A stretch of DNA of 64,000 nucleotides. Origin: Ligula intestinalis. Its lineage: Eukaryota > Platyhelminthes > Cestoda > Diphyllobothriidea > Diphyllobothriidae. The translations under genes and the position numbers were made by a program. The notes under the pieces are model-generated. The model saw only the letters and a list, made by a program, of their open reading frames with translations. It made no database searches and had not been told where the DNA came from. Positions 29,637 to 40,392 of this stretch are shown in pieces. The stretch spans positions 12,442,278 to 12,506,277 of the forward strand of contig JAYGXS010000008.1 of the NCBI GenBank assembly GCA_036362985.1. The letters run 5' to 3'. Numbering within the stretch: position 1 is the stretch's first letter; each line of letters begins with the position of its first letter.

Positions 29637-29898
29637 GCGAAACTCTTGCTAGAGCGCAAACCATCCTTACGGAGTCTGCATTCGCAAGTTTTTTTCAGCC
29701 GGATTACGAGTTGAAAGAGCGGCGAAAGATGAGACAGCTAATAATAGAGCTGGAGAAACGGAGAACCAATGGCGAGACAAATCTCAAAATAAGAGAGGGA
29801 AAAATAGTTCAGGTCAAAAGGAGACCGCTCTGGTCGAAGCCGGTAACAGTGACGGCCTAGCTGTCCCGCCACCAAAACCTAAGACATGCCCTCTTAAA

Positions 29899-30560
29899 TT
29901 GGTCGTTTTAAATGCCAGATCACTGATTAATAAAATGCCTCTGCTCCAGACTATTGTTTTCGTCAACCGCCCAGACATTGTTATGATAACTGAGACATGG
30001 GCATCGGCCTGTGTAGCTGACTCAGAACTCTCTGTTTTAGGCTGTGCGTGCGTTCGGAACGATCAAAACAATGGCCGTGGCGGAGGAAGCTGCATCTTTA
30101 TAAAGCAGCCACTTGCATTTCTCCCGTTGGACTTTCCACAATTCACAGCGGTGGAGGAGAGCTGCTGGCTACGAGTTGTTCTAAAAAACAAATACTCCTT
30201 ACTTGTTGGCTGTGTTTATCGCCAACCTAATGCAAATGCAGACTACGATCTTTGTCTCTCGCAGGCATTTCCTGCCGCACCTGACTTGAATCTTAAGTAT
30301 TGCTTGATTGCAGGTGATTTTAACCTTCCTGACGTGCAATGGTTTCCACCATCCGGTCCTTCAAAGTTCGAGAACTTACTTGAGGCAATAGACATCGGCA
30401 TGTGGGATCAGGTAGTCGATTTTCCCACTCGAGGAGCAAACATACTCGACCTAATTTTTTGTAGGGGATGCGACCACTTTCAGTGTCATCCTTAGACGCA
30501 CTTGGGAGTTCAGACCATCTTACAGTTGTTAGTGAACTAGAACTGGAGGCGGATAAAACA
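29899..30560 (+). pseudogene. Endonuclease of LINE family C
   Basis: VVLNARSLINKMPLLQ, MITETWA, GRGGGSCIFIKQ, IAGDFNLPDVQW and then, after a frameshift near 30490, LGSSDHLTVV. These are the catalytic Asn, Glu, Asp/Asn and Ser-Asp-His sites of the LINE endonuclease fold. Confidence 0.85.
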
Positions 30561-31189
30561 TTTTACCAAAAGTAAAGTCTTTATCATGACTTCCGATCAG
30601 CTAACACGGCGGACCTACTGGCACATCTAAACGCTCTCGACTGGTCTGAATTTTTCCAATGTTTGGATGTAAATGTTTGTACCGATGCACTGTACAAAGT
30701 GTTGAATCCACTCATCCTCCACTTTGTCCCCCGTAAGAAAGTAATACATGTCAAGGATGAAGTGTACCTTCCTCTGTCTTTCCGTCGTAGGCTGCGTAAA
30801 CTCTCTTGTCGTTTGCATCGGCAGAGCGACACTTCCGTTCTGCCCTTGATCACACTGATCTTTGAGCAGGCTAAGAAGCTCTCCGAAGAAAAGCAGATAG
30901 CCGATGAGGCCCACTTTGCTGAAAATCCTTCCCTTAACGTAGCGAAACTCTTCGCGTACAGTAAAAGTGCAGAGGAAAACGCAACACCCCATACTTCAAG
31001 ATGCTTTAGGAAACCCCAAAGCTGACGCTAAGTTGACCGCCGATAGCTTCAATGCGTTCCTATCCAAAACGTTTAGTGAAAGCTCGTTCGCTGCACCTCC
31101 GGCTATCGAGGGTTGGACGGGTGCCGTACTCGAAACCATAAGTTTTACCCTCTGGGATGTGACTGTAGCCATTCGTCGTTAACGTCAAT

Positions 31190-32783
31190 CTTATATTCCA
31201 GGATGAGATGGCGTCCCAGTTATCCTTCTAAAAGCTGAAGCGAATGATATCTTTCCGTCTATTCTTTGTCAGGTATTTTATCTTGCTCATGAGAGCGAAA
31301 CCTTTCCTTCGTTGTGGAAGGAATCGCACATAATGCCTATTCGAAAGCATGGCCGATCGACGTCATTCGATAACTTTAGGCCAATAAATACACTTCCCGC
31401 AGCCTCGAAGATCTTGGAAACCTTGATCAAAGAAAAGATTATGCGTCACTTGACAGAGAACAACCTGCTCAATACAGCTCAACATGGCTTTCTCGAGAAA
31501 CGATCTTGTGACACCTGTCAGCTCTCTTTCTTTGATTATGTGCTGCAATCTAGAGACAGCGGTTTTGCCACTTATAGCGTCTATTTTGATTTTACTAAGG
31601 CCTTTGATCGGGTCGATCGTAAACTCCTCCTTCTGAAACTGGCCTCCTTCGGCATAGGGAGCAAGCCTCTAAACTTCATATCTTCCTATTTGGATGCTCG
31701 CACACAACGAGTAAAAATTTCCAATGTTATCTCCAACCCCACGCATGTGAGGAGTGGAGTTATACAGGGTAGTGTACTGGGCCCGCTTCTATTTTACTTG
31801 TTTGTCAACGACGTTTCAGATTGTTTTCAGTATGGCAGACCCTTCATGTACGCTGATGATTTAAAAGTCGCTTATCGATATAAACCGGCAGATCGCAAGA
31901 TCATGCTCCAGCTGATAAATAAGGATCTTCAGGCCTTTGCCCAGTGGTGTTGCACATGGCGCCTCACCCTTTCATGGCACAAATGTTCCGTTATGGTTGT
32001 TGGCGACGATCATCAACCGGAATTAAGCATTGTCGGCCACGAACTAAATGTCCCAGGAGTTATCAAGGATTTGGGCATATCCTACTCTAATAGTCTCAAT
32101 TTGTCAGAGCACTGTGCCCTGAAAGTCTCGAAAGCACGCCGAACCACCGGATTTATCCTTAGAAATTTTAAGACTATATAGGTTAGAACTAGCCTTTATA
32201 ATATGTACGTGAGATCTAGTCTTGAATACTGCTCGCCCCTATTCAGTCTTCTGCGCACTAGTGAACGGAAGAAAATAGAATCAGCGCAGCACTGCTTCAC
32301 TAGAAGAGTTTTCACTACAGAGCACCGTAACTTAACCTACAAACAAAGGTGCGAACTTATAAAGCTGGATCCCCTGTGGCTTCGTCGATAGCAGAAGGGT
32401 TTATTTTTACTGTTTAAACTTTTGAATGGTCAAACCTTTAATCCTCTTAGTACAATAAGGCAGCTTGAACACTCTCGACATGCCAGTCATCGAGACGTAT
32501 TTTTATTTCTTATATGGCACGTACAGTTAAGTACCGGCAATTCTTTTCAGTAAACGCTATATCAATCTGGAATAAGCTGCCCAAAAGTATTAAAACCCAG
32601 CAACGCTTCCCTGTGTTTAAGACAGCTATAAGTAGTTTTCTACATTCAGGACAACTGTCACGAATTTTGGGTGCTGACTCGGTAAAATCTCTCTTTCACT
32701 CTGATGGCGTTCGTGGACTTCGAACCCCGCCAGGCTTCATGCTGAAGATAATGCTGCTGAAGCAGCAGCCCGCAGTCTGCTAA
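31190..32783 (+). pseudogene. Reverse transcriptase of LINE family C
   Basis: A 289-residue piece holds SFDNFRPINTLPAASKILE, GFLEKRSCDTCQLSF, YFDFTKAFDRVDRKLLL, SGVIQGSVLGPLLFYLFVND and FMYADDLKVAY. The C-terminal part continues in other frames (YVRSSLEYCSPLFSLL at 32203, AISIWNKLPKS at 32550). It has catalytic Asp residues but multiple stops. Confidence 0.88.
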
Positions 32784-33129
32784 CACTTCAGCCGATAGCG
32801 CGCAACTTGTGCCGACAACCATTGAAGGAAGACTATAAACACTGTGTTCTTGTGCCTACCCTCTCCGTCTGGAACTAACGTCCTTAAACGATATAAAACA
32901 TTTCTCCTGCTGATGTGTCAACTCAGCCAACAACTGTACATATATTCCGTTTGTATCATACCTTTGAAGGCAGGTTTTTTTCATATGCAACAAACTCTCT
33001 ATCGCACTCAGAATTGACAAAAGAGAAAAACCTGAAACAAAACCAATACTGGCTGCAACATAGGTAGTTTGTTTTAGGTTTTTTCCGGTCTTCGAGGTGT
33101 TGGAAGGCGCCCAAGAGGTACATAACCAA
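32784..33129. other. LINE C 3' region and junction
   Basis: Non-coding. It probably comprises the 3' UTR of family C and the junction with the family E element on the other strand. Confidence 0.4.
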
Positions 33130-33201
33130 CTCTTTACAATTTCCTGTTAACTGGCATAATAAACATATTATTATAATATTATTATTATCTGCCTAAGTTT
33201 C

Positions 33202-34600
33202 TCAGCAAATGAGAATCAAGTTTGTGTTNNNNNNNNNNGCTCCGTAGGTTTTCCTGAAGAGCTCCTTGTCAATGTTGACGAATCCCCGCCTAATCGCAAA
33301 CAGTACCTGTGTCGCGCGTTTAGATGCCTTTACACACTGAGTAGATGGTTTAAGTGAGGAATTTATTAGAACACCGAGATCCTTTTGTTCGTTCACATTT
33401 GAAAGTGGGTGCCCATCGAGGAGGTATTGTAAGGAATCGTTCTGCTCATCAGTCCTTCTAGTACGGAGTCTTAAAACCACACACTTACTAATGTTGAAGT
33501 TTAAAAGCAAACGAGCAGACCAGCAGCTAAGTTGATTGAGACTCTCTTGAAGCGCTTTCCTATCGGCATCAGACCTGGTGGCTCTCCAGAGTTAGATGTC
33601 GTCGGTAAACATGATAGCGCTGCAACCCAGGTCGTTGACACAGTCGTTGATATAGATACGGAAGAGCAGTAGCCCTAAGACAGAGCCTTGGGGGACGCCA
33701 CTCAGAACAGATGTAGGGTTTGACTTTGAGTCACCGATGCACACAGTTTGCGATCACCCTGTGAGAAAATCTGTGAGCCATGCCAACAGGTTTCCTCTTA
33801 TGCCAATTTCTGACAATTTATAAATTAGACGCTTATGTGGGACGCTGTCGAATGCCTTCTTGAAGTCCATATAGATGACGTCAACCTTACCATCTTCATC
33901 TAGTGCGCGAGTCCACTGCTCACTGGAGAGTAGAAGGCTGGAAAGGCAAGAATTGTTCTTTCTGAAGCCGTGTTTGAGCCCTGACAGTAGGTTGTTCTCC
34001 TCCAAGAACTCCATTGTAGTCTTCTTAATTATCGTTACCATTACCTTACAGCAAATGCAAGTTAGGCTGACGGGTCGGTAATTTTTGACCTTTGTTCGGG
34101 CTCCGCCCTTGTATATCGGGTTAATATTTGTCATTTTCCATTCAGATGGCAGTTTTCCTAGTTCAAATGAAAAACGAAAGATATGTGCTAGGGGCTCTGA
34201 AAGTTCGCTTGCAATTCTTTCAAGAACTTGGCTGGTATATTGTCTGGACCGGATGACTTTGCTTCTCTGAGGCTCTGCAGCTCCCTCTCAACTACAGATG
34301 TTGGAAATAGTAAAGAATGAAGTGCTGGGCCGGCGTTTACAACAGCACTGTTGGCATTATTAAAATGAAGCTCGGTTTCCCTAGTGAATACCGAGGCAAA
34401 GAACCGGCTACAGCACTCGGCTTTCTCGTCATTCTCAATGACTTCTCCGCCATCATCATTCTTAATTACTGCGACAGGATCCTTGTTTTTTAATCTACTG
34501 TTAATATAGCGGAATAGAATTTTGGGCTTCTCTTCGGCCTGTTGGAGGATTCTTGATTCATAGTTTTTCCTGGCCTGGCGAATTGATTTGTTTACTGCAT
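33202..34600 (-). pseudogene. Reverse transcriptase of LINE family E
   Basis: Minus-strand motifs: INPIYKGGARTKVKNYRPVS, GFRKNNSCLSSLLL, YMDFKKAFDSVPHKRL and SGVPQGSVLG. The catalytic box reads IMFTDDI followed by a stop, so FADD has become FTDD. Another stop interrupts TG*SQTV near 33752. Confidence 0.85.
33229..33238. other. Assembly gap of 10 Ns
   Basis: Ten Ns sit inside the family E RT. Upstream the protein reads LFRKTYG and downstream NTNLILI (the latter in another frame in the 42-kb copy), so far more than 10 bases are probably missing. Confidence 0.98.
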
Positions 34601-34706
34601 TTCTTTGGCGTCAGAATTCCTCGAGGTGTACTGGCGACCCAGTTTTCCTGAATAACTTCCATTTCCTATTCTTCTTCTTCAGTTGCCTGTTAAGGTCTCT
34701 CGTCAA

Positions 34707-35819
34707 CTAGGCAGGAAGACTAGTCGTCTTGTGTACCTTGACCGGACAAAAGCGCTTAATCAGATCAAATGCAACCCTCTTAAGTGATCTCCAATCCTCT
34801 TTCGGATCCTCCTTGAGTAGGCAGTCCCAATTCACGTACGATAGTGCATTCTTCATTGAATTGAGATCTGCCTTCCATATGTTTGGCTGGTCCTCCGTTT
34901 TCCTCAGCCGTTGAGTATGGAGTGAGTAATCCCACATTAGCGTCGTATGGTCACTCTTACCGAGTGGAGCACTTGAATGCACTTCATCTATGTAGGATGA
35001 ATCCTTCGTGAAAATGAGATCCAAACAAGTAGCTCGCTGGTTTTCTCGAAATCTGGTTATGCCCTTAACGTTCTGAACTAGAGAAAGGTCACGCGTGAGA
35101 TCCATTAATTTGGAACTAAAAGAAGTTGACGCCGCCTCAACTGTCAGGTTGTTCCATTCAATTGCAGGGGCGTTGAAGTCACCAACGATGAGAACCTCCT
35201 GGTGGCTAGCAGCTTCATTCACCAGACCAAGGAGCGAGTCGTCGGCTCCACTCAGAATGTTTGGCGACCGGTAAACGGCCAGGAATTCAAGGTTCCTTGA
35301 ATTCGCCTTCTTGATCTTTAACCAGACGGACTCATACTCCAGGGCTACAGTGTGTTCTCTTTCTTCAACAGAGATATCAGTTCTGATATACACGACAACC
35401 CCACCTTCTTGTCGGTTTTGGCAGTCTTTGCGGAAAAGCTGGTATGCTGGAATCGAAATCTCCGAATCTGCGATTTCTGTTTTTAGCCATGTTTCCGTTA
35501 TGGCAACTACATCAGGTTTCCGCTCCGAAAGTACTGCCTTGAGTTCATCAATTTTTGAGGGAAGACTTTGGGCATTAGTGTAAAGAAAGCTCAATTTAGA
35601 CTTATTCACCACTTTATGCAGGCGGTTGCCCCTTGCGTGAGATTGCATGCAGGGAGCTGTCGGTGCTGGACTGTTTTCCATCCCGACTAGGCTGTTAGTG
35701 TTATCGGCTTTCTCCAGAGGAGTGACCTCGGGGCATGGACGATCTCCCCGTTCAGAATTCGAAGATTGCTCTCGCCGAGTTCGCATTTCTTGTGGAGTTC
35801 TACTTTTAGCAATCTCCAT
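34707..35819 (-). CDS. Intact endonuclease ORF of LINE family E
   Basis: An uninterrupted 370-residue ORF. It opens with a Ser/Glu-rich leader, then LSFLYTNAQSLPSKIDELKA, AITETWLKTEI, GGVVVYIRTDI, VGDFNAPAIEW, TCLDLIFTKDSSYIDEV and LGKSDHTTLMWDYS. The usual catalytic Asn, Glu, Asp-x-Asn and Ser-Asp-His are all present. The ORF continues in the RT direction but stops before it (LPA*). It is the only complete domain ORF of its kind in the window. Confidence 0.85.
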   Translation of the reverse strand: MEIAKSRTPQEMRTRREQSSNSERGDRPCPEVTPLEKADNTNSLVGMENSPAPTAPCMQSHARGNRLHKVVNKSKLSFLYTNAQSLPSKIDELKAVLSERKPDVVAITETWLKTEIADSEISIPAYQLFRKDCQNRQEGGVVVYIRTDISVEEREHTVALEYESVWLKIKKANSRNLEFLAVYRSPNILSGADDSLLGLVNEAASHQEVLIVGDFNAPAIEWNNLTVEAASTSFSSKLMDLTRDLSLVQNVKGITRFRENQRATCLDLIFTKDSSYIDEVHSSAPLGKSDHTTLMWDYSLHTQRLRKTEDQPNIWKADLNSMKNALSYVNWDCLLKEDPKEDWRSLKRVAFDLIKRFCPVKVHKTTSLPA

Positions 35820-37316
35820 TTCTCCCGCTCAGCGGGGGGAAAATCCCGCTGAAAAAAGCTGTCGGGTGTGAGTATCTAAGTATTGGTTTCCTGCTTAACA
35901 ATAGCTGGACCTCAGCCTCACTCTTCAGAACAACCTTCAACGGTTTTGTTTGGTGTTGTTCATCTTTTGAGTCTGTTATACGGCCCATTCGGAATGCATT
36001 TAGAACTTCGACTTTCTCCTCACCCTTTAGGAGGAATTTCAGATATTCTTTAAATAACTTCCTGTCCTCTTCTTATCTTGATTTCGGGGTATCGGAAGTA
36101 CCTTCTGTCATGCCTTTTATGACTATGCAGTTTATACGAGTGGTACTCACCTTCCGACTGTCGTCCCCTTCTGCTTCTCTAGGGTTTGTAAGACAGATTC
36201 GCTTCGAGGTTCAGCGCTCCTGTTCGTTTTGGCCTGCGAATGTGCCCTTTTTGTTTGGCTCGTGCTCAAGCTCGGCCAACTTATATTAGCACTTGGGCTT
36301 GGTTGGCCTTTTTTGGGAGCCCGAGAGCGCTTCTTCGTTCTCTGAAAAGCCAGTGGGTTGACCGTTTCCCCTATCCAGGGCAGACTACCAACTCCGTCAA
36401 GCACCCTGGCTGCTGGATCATTTTTGTGCGTAGACACTCCGGCGAGGGATTTTGCTTCTCCGTACGTTAGGTTTCCCCGCTCAAGTCCACCCATCGCCGG
36501 TTTCTCCTCACGAAGGAGAAAAAGAGAAAAAATCTCAGCTCCTCCATCTCCACTCTAAGACTATAAACTACCTTCTCAAGGTTTGTAAATTTGTTCGAAA
36601 GGGTAAAATATGATACGGAGGCTTCATCTTCATGAGTTACATCCCTTAAACTTTTACGACTTTTAGTTCGCTTGGAAGGAGGAGATTTCAAAGAACTTGT
36701 AGATCGAGTTTCCGTAGTTAGTAAGGGAATTTGGAAACCATCGGAGCATCCTGTGATGGCGAAGTGAGGTAGGCATTCGATTTCTACGCGGGAGATCCAG
36801 GTTTCGAATCCGAGTGGTGGCGGGACTTTTTTCCTTGTTGCGACGATGTCGGGATTTCCAATGCATGCACTGGCGAACATTCCTTCCCGTCTTCCAAAGC
36901 TGTATCGCACATAGTTCCAATTTTTTCTGTCACCATCTTTTCACAACAGACCGTTAATGAATCAAATAGTAAAGTGGATTGCTTTTGACTGTTAATAACC
37001 AATTTTGATCACTGTCCTGCTGTGTCTTCGTGGTGGAGTTGATTAGACGATCAACTTGGTGTTCGTAAATTGAGTCTACTGAACTCGAGAGACTTTTAGC
37101 CCTTTAAGCGGGGGGTGATTTCGTCGCATCAATATTGCGACTTCTGCCCTCGAAATTACGACTAGGGGTTTTAAACCAAATTAAATTAGAGTCTACAGTC
37201 GACGCCGATGGTGTGGTGGTAACGGCTGATGCCGACACACGACAAATTTTGAGTTCGAGTCCCTCTTGCGCCGCAGCTTTTACAAGCTGATCTACACGTT
37301 TATTTTTGTCTCCCAT
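35806..37316 (-). pseudogene. ORF1 region of LINE family E
   Basis: Four pieces (37316-37104, 36910-36467, 36494-36147, 35988-35806). The first starts MGDKNKRVDQLVKAAAQEGL. The middle is Lys/Ser-rich with a probable coiled part (NKFTNLEKVVYSLRVEMEEL). The last holds RMGRITD and KPLKVVLKSEAEVQLLLSRK, the segment shared with other ORF1s here. Confidence 0.65.
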
Positions 37317-37611
37317 AATAAATCAGACTGACGATAAACGATATTAAAGCTCTATGCAATATGTATAAAGCGTTCAGCTGTATGAAAAAGGTTATTGAAA
37401 CAACTCAGCCGTTTGTAGAGAGCTGGAATCCGGGAGAATTGTTGACAAAAGGCAGTGACGGAGATGATGCTCGTTTTGACTAATGTCCTGCCGTGTCTTC
37501 TGAGGCTGGAGTTATTGCGAGAGTGAATCCAATAGCTAACAATGAAAGTCCGCCAGAGGGCTAGGTGAACCGAAATCCCGAAAATAATATTTCGCACGAA
37601 GGATGAGAAAT
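37317..37611. other. Junction of LINE families E and F
   Basis: About 300 bp, probably family E 5' UTR. CCTGC(T/C)GTGTCTTC occurs at both 37017 and 37487, which may mark 5' UTR subrepeats. No gene. Confidence 0.4.
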
Positions 37612-37848
37612 TTAAACCGCAATTTGAAGCTTCAGTATAAGTGGGTGCAAATTGTTGGGTCCAAGTGAGGTCGAGGATTTAAGTGCAGTCAAAATCCGGA
37701 TAACTTTTTCTACCGATAACTCGATGTCCGTTAAAATCTCAGGGCTCTGAGATGGGAGGGACACTGGTGTTATTGTTTGCTGTTGGTTAGCATATACACC
37801 CCGATATTGTGATGCCAAGGCCTGCGCTTTCTCTCCATCCGATAGCAT
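37612..37848 (-). pseudogene. RT N-terminal leader of LINE family F
   Basis: MLSDGEKAQALASQYRGVYA and LTALKSSTSLGPNNLHPLIL match the stretch between endonuclease and RT in this LINE group (S..GP..L.P.L). Confidence 0.7.
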
Positions 37849-38001
37849 GTGCTGACCATCCGCTGCAATTAGTTCTGGGATTCCAGGTTGAGCTCTGCGA
37901 TGACGGTTTATGTAGGCGTGGAATAGCTTTGGCTAAGAGTCGGAGATTTCCAGTATGGTACCTTCGTTATCCCTTTAACCTTGCCTTATAACGGCATGGC
38001 A

Positions 38002-39147
38002 TTAATTACGCACTCGCTTATAGCGGTCAAATGCAGATTGCGTACCAAGTAATCGAAACGCTTTCCACACTCGGTCGCGCCTTTGCAATAAGCCTTGAGC
38101 TGTTCGGCCGATCCGGGGTGGAAATAGCCGGGACGAGCCAGGGACAGACATTGGAGTAAACTCCGCGACAAGTACAGTAATGTTAGATTTCAACCGTACC
38201 CATTTTTCCTCTACAGAGGCAGCGGTAGGCACCTCCCATAGTAAAATTGGAGCAGCTTGACGCATGCCATTAAAGTCCGTACGCCAAACACTTGGCCGTG
38301 GTGGTCTCCGGGGTCTAACTGTTGGTCGTGAAAGCAGATATTGCGCGAAAACGATGCAATGATCACCAGTGGCCAGTGGGTTCGAGATGGTAACATTCGA
38401 AATTTCATCATGCTGTTTTGTTAAGATTAAATCCAAAAACGACGACGAAGAAGCTGATATCCGCATAGGCGACAGGACATGTTGCACAAGACCATTGACC
38501 AAAACAACATCAAGAAAAACGTTGTTTAGACTGTTTGGAGATGTGGATATTGGGGATGCCATAGACCAATTAACCGAAGGAAGGTTAAAGTCGCCCAAAA
38601 TACAAACATGAGAAGATGATGCGTATTCAGCCAACGTGTTGAGCCAGGTCAGAGACGTAGTGCTAGGACTCCTGTACACAACCCCAACCATTAAAAGTTA
38701 TTCGTGGGAGCTGGAGACTGACACCCAGGGTTGTTCAAGGAGGCCTTTACCTCCAAGGCTTCGGATTTCCTTGCTTTGGAGGTCCTGTCTCACGTACAAT
38801 GCGACCCCGCCATACGCAGGACCGGCTCTATCAGTTCGGTAAACGTTGTAGCCAGTAATGTGAACTTCAGCTACACCAATATTAGGATGAAGCCAAGTTT
38901 CCGTAATTCCAAAGAAGAACGGCCTTTGGTTGTTAACCCCATGGGAGAGCTCGGCGAGCTTGGGAAGCAAGCTTCTGGCATTGATTAAACCGATTGGGAA
39001 GGCTGTTCGACTGAGTTGTCTAACAACCTCACGATCAATGGTGCAGTGAGAAGAAGGCGTCTCCTCAATACCCGAAAATTTCGGATTATCAGGTCCGTTT
39101 TGCCGGTAAGTGTCCGACGCTTTAGCTCTTGGACGGCCGTGTGGCAT
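38002..39147 (-). pseudogene. Endonuclease of LINE family F
   Basis: Two abutting ORFs hold GLINARSLLPKLAEL, GITETWLHPNIG, YGGVALYVRQDL, VGVVYRSPS, LGDFNLPSVNW, FLDLILTKQHD and LATGDHCIV. One frame break near 38695 separates them. The catalytic positions are conserved. Confidence 0.85.
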
Positions 39148-39177
39148 TTTTCCCGTTCTTTGGGTGAGAGGTCGGAT

Positions 39178-39980
39178 TTACTGATTCTGGTAGGCCCTTG
39201 AGCTTATAACATCTTGACAGCCATTTTTAGCAATCACAGATGACTCGATAATGAGCTTTAGCGCACGCGGGTGGCTTTCTGATTTGGCACCGAGTCGAAT
39301 CATTTGATTAACCGTGATTTTCTCACCCGCATTCTCCAACAGCCGTTGCAAAATGGGATCGATCGCAACTTTGTCAATGTTTAATCGAGAGGTGGCATCG
39401 CCTTCTGTCGCTTCAGGAACGTTGAACATGATCAGACACCTGTCACGTTGTCTCACTTCAGCAGTTGGTCATTTCACCGACAAAGATGTGGGAGCTGCAG
39501 CAACAACCGGGGAGTTTGTGCGCTTCGGCACACTAGTTGATGGGGTCTGCTCCGGAATCGAGTCGGGGGTGGGAACAGGCGCGGGCGGGTTGGTTGCTTC
39601 TGTCGTCTAGACCTCGTAGGCTTTTTGGTTACCTGAACAAAAGGCGAAGATGAACATGTCGTGTCACCCTCGCCAACAGAATCTGGAGATGCAGAATCTG
39701 CAGCTGAAGGGACTATAATAGGTAGAACTGTCTCTTCGTACACAACTGCTTGAATTGTGCCGGCAAGGATAGTGGAACGATGGAGTGCAGATTGGGTTCT
39801 ACATGGCTCACAATAGATGACGAAGCATTGAACATCGAATTCTTTGAGAACTTCGTACTGTTTGGTGGTCACAGCTAAACAAGCAATTTTGGACCAGTTG
39901 GAACAGCCCTGGCACTGGATGGCTTTCGTCCGACGTGTGATATTCCAGTTGCATTGAGGACATTTAGTAGAATTCGTCAT
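39178..39980 (-). pseudogene. ORF1 of LINE family F with a PHD-like zinc finger
   Basis: The 168-residue N-terminal piece starts MTNSTKCPQCNWNITRR. Cysteine pairs CPQC, CQGC and YCEPC with W-S-K-I-A-C between them follow the PHD layout, except that the zinc-binding His is Lys. After a frame change the second piece holds CLIMFNVPEA, QMIRLGAKSESHPRALKLII, which is the RNA-binding-like segment seen in other ORF1s. PHD fingers are known in ORF1 of some CR1-group LINEs. Confidence 0.78.
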
Positions 39981-40392
39981 TTTGAGAAATTAGTGGATTC
40001 CAAATAAAAAAGATCTAATAAAGAAGATTTGTATGATCTATACAAAGACTAAAAGCCTTTCTTCTTGTAAATAGATCGATTGATAGAAATCTTCCACGAA
40101 CTGAGATTGACATTTTTTCTAAAACAAAAAATTAACATTTATACTACTGGAACGTTATAAGAGGAAGCAATATATATTTTAGCATAGCTGTAGCGAAAAA
40201 TTATTTTCCTTGATAATATTTTTTCTAAACATTAAGATTTTAGTCAAAGAATATTGGAAAAGATAAATTGTTCTGAGTTTTTGTTTTCAGTTTTATTTTA
40301 TTTCAATAATTAGAAAAGAAGGCGAGGCACAATTTAGCTTATATCGTGAGTTGGAGAGCTTGCAACCTTCACAATGTGTAAACACTAAATTA
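39981..40392. other. AT-rich gap between LINE families F and D
   Basis: No coding potential. It probably contains the 5' leader of F and the 3' UTR of D. Confidence 0.4.

Larger units (their letters stand above)
28140..32790 (+). mobile_element. CR1/L2-group LINE, family C (full plan, decayed)
   Basis: Order: ORF1 (28150-29636), endonuclease (29899-30560), linker, RT (about 31190-32783). Stops inside ORF1, a frameshift at about 30490 and further breaks at 31020, 32181 and 32391 make it inactive. At about 4.6 kb it is the best-preserved complete structure on the + strand. It abuts the family E LINE, on the opposite strand, at about 33.1 kb. Confidence 0.87.
33130..37316 (-). mobile_element. 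CR1/L2-group LINE, family E (nearly full length, with assembly gap)
   Basis: From right to left: ORF1 pieces (37316-35806), an intact endonuclease ORF (35819-34707), an RT with stops (about 34600-33202), and an AT-rich 3' end with ATTATTATA repeats (33170-33190). Ten Ns at 33229-33238 interrupt the last part of the RT. The family E fragment at 41.8-42.1 kb shows that the missing part codes for the RT C-terminal domain. Confidence 0.87.
37612..39980 (-). mobile_element. CR1/L2-group LINE, family F (3' end missing)
   Basis: ORF1 with a PHD-type finger (39980-39178), endonuclease (39147-38002) and the first 80 residues before the RT (37848-37612). The RT itself is absent because family E begins here, so the element is cut at its 3' side, opposite to normal LINE truncation. 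Insertion or recombination by family E is the likely cause. Confidence 0.83.

Noticed and set aside
36240..36558. Plus-strand ORFs in the family E ORF1 region
   Set aside because: Antisense of ORF1 pieces, with no motif.
36770..36800. GGTTTCGAATCC, resembling a tRNA B box
   Set aside because: No A box or cloverleaf around it, and the DNA is explained as LINE E ORF1.
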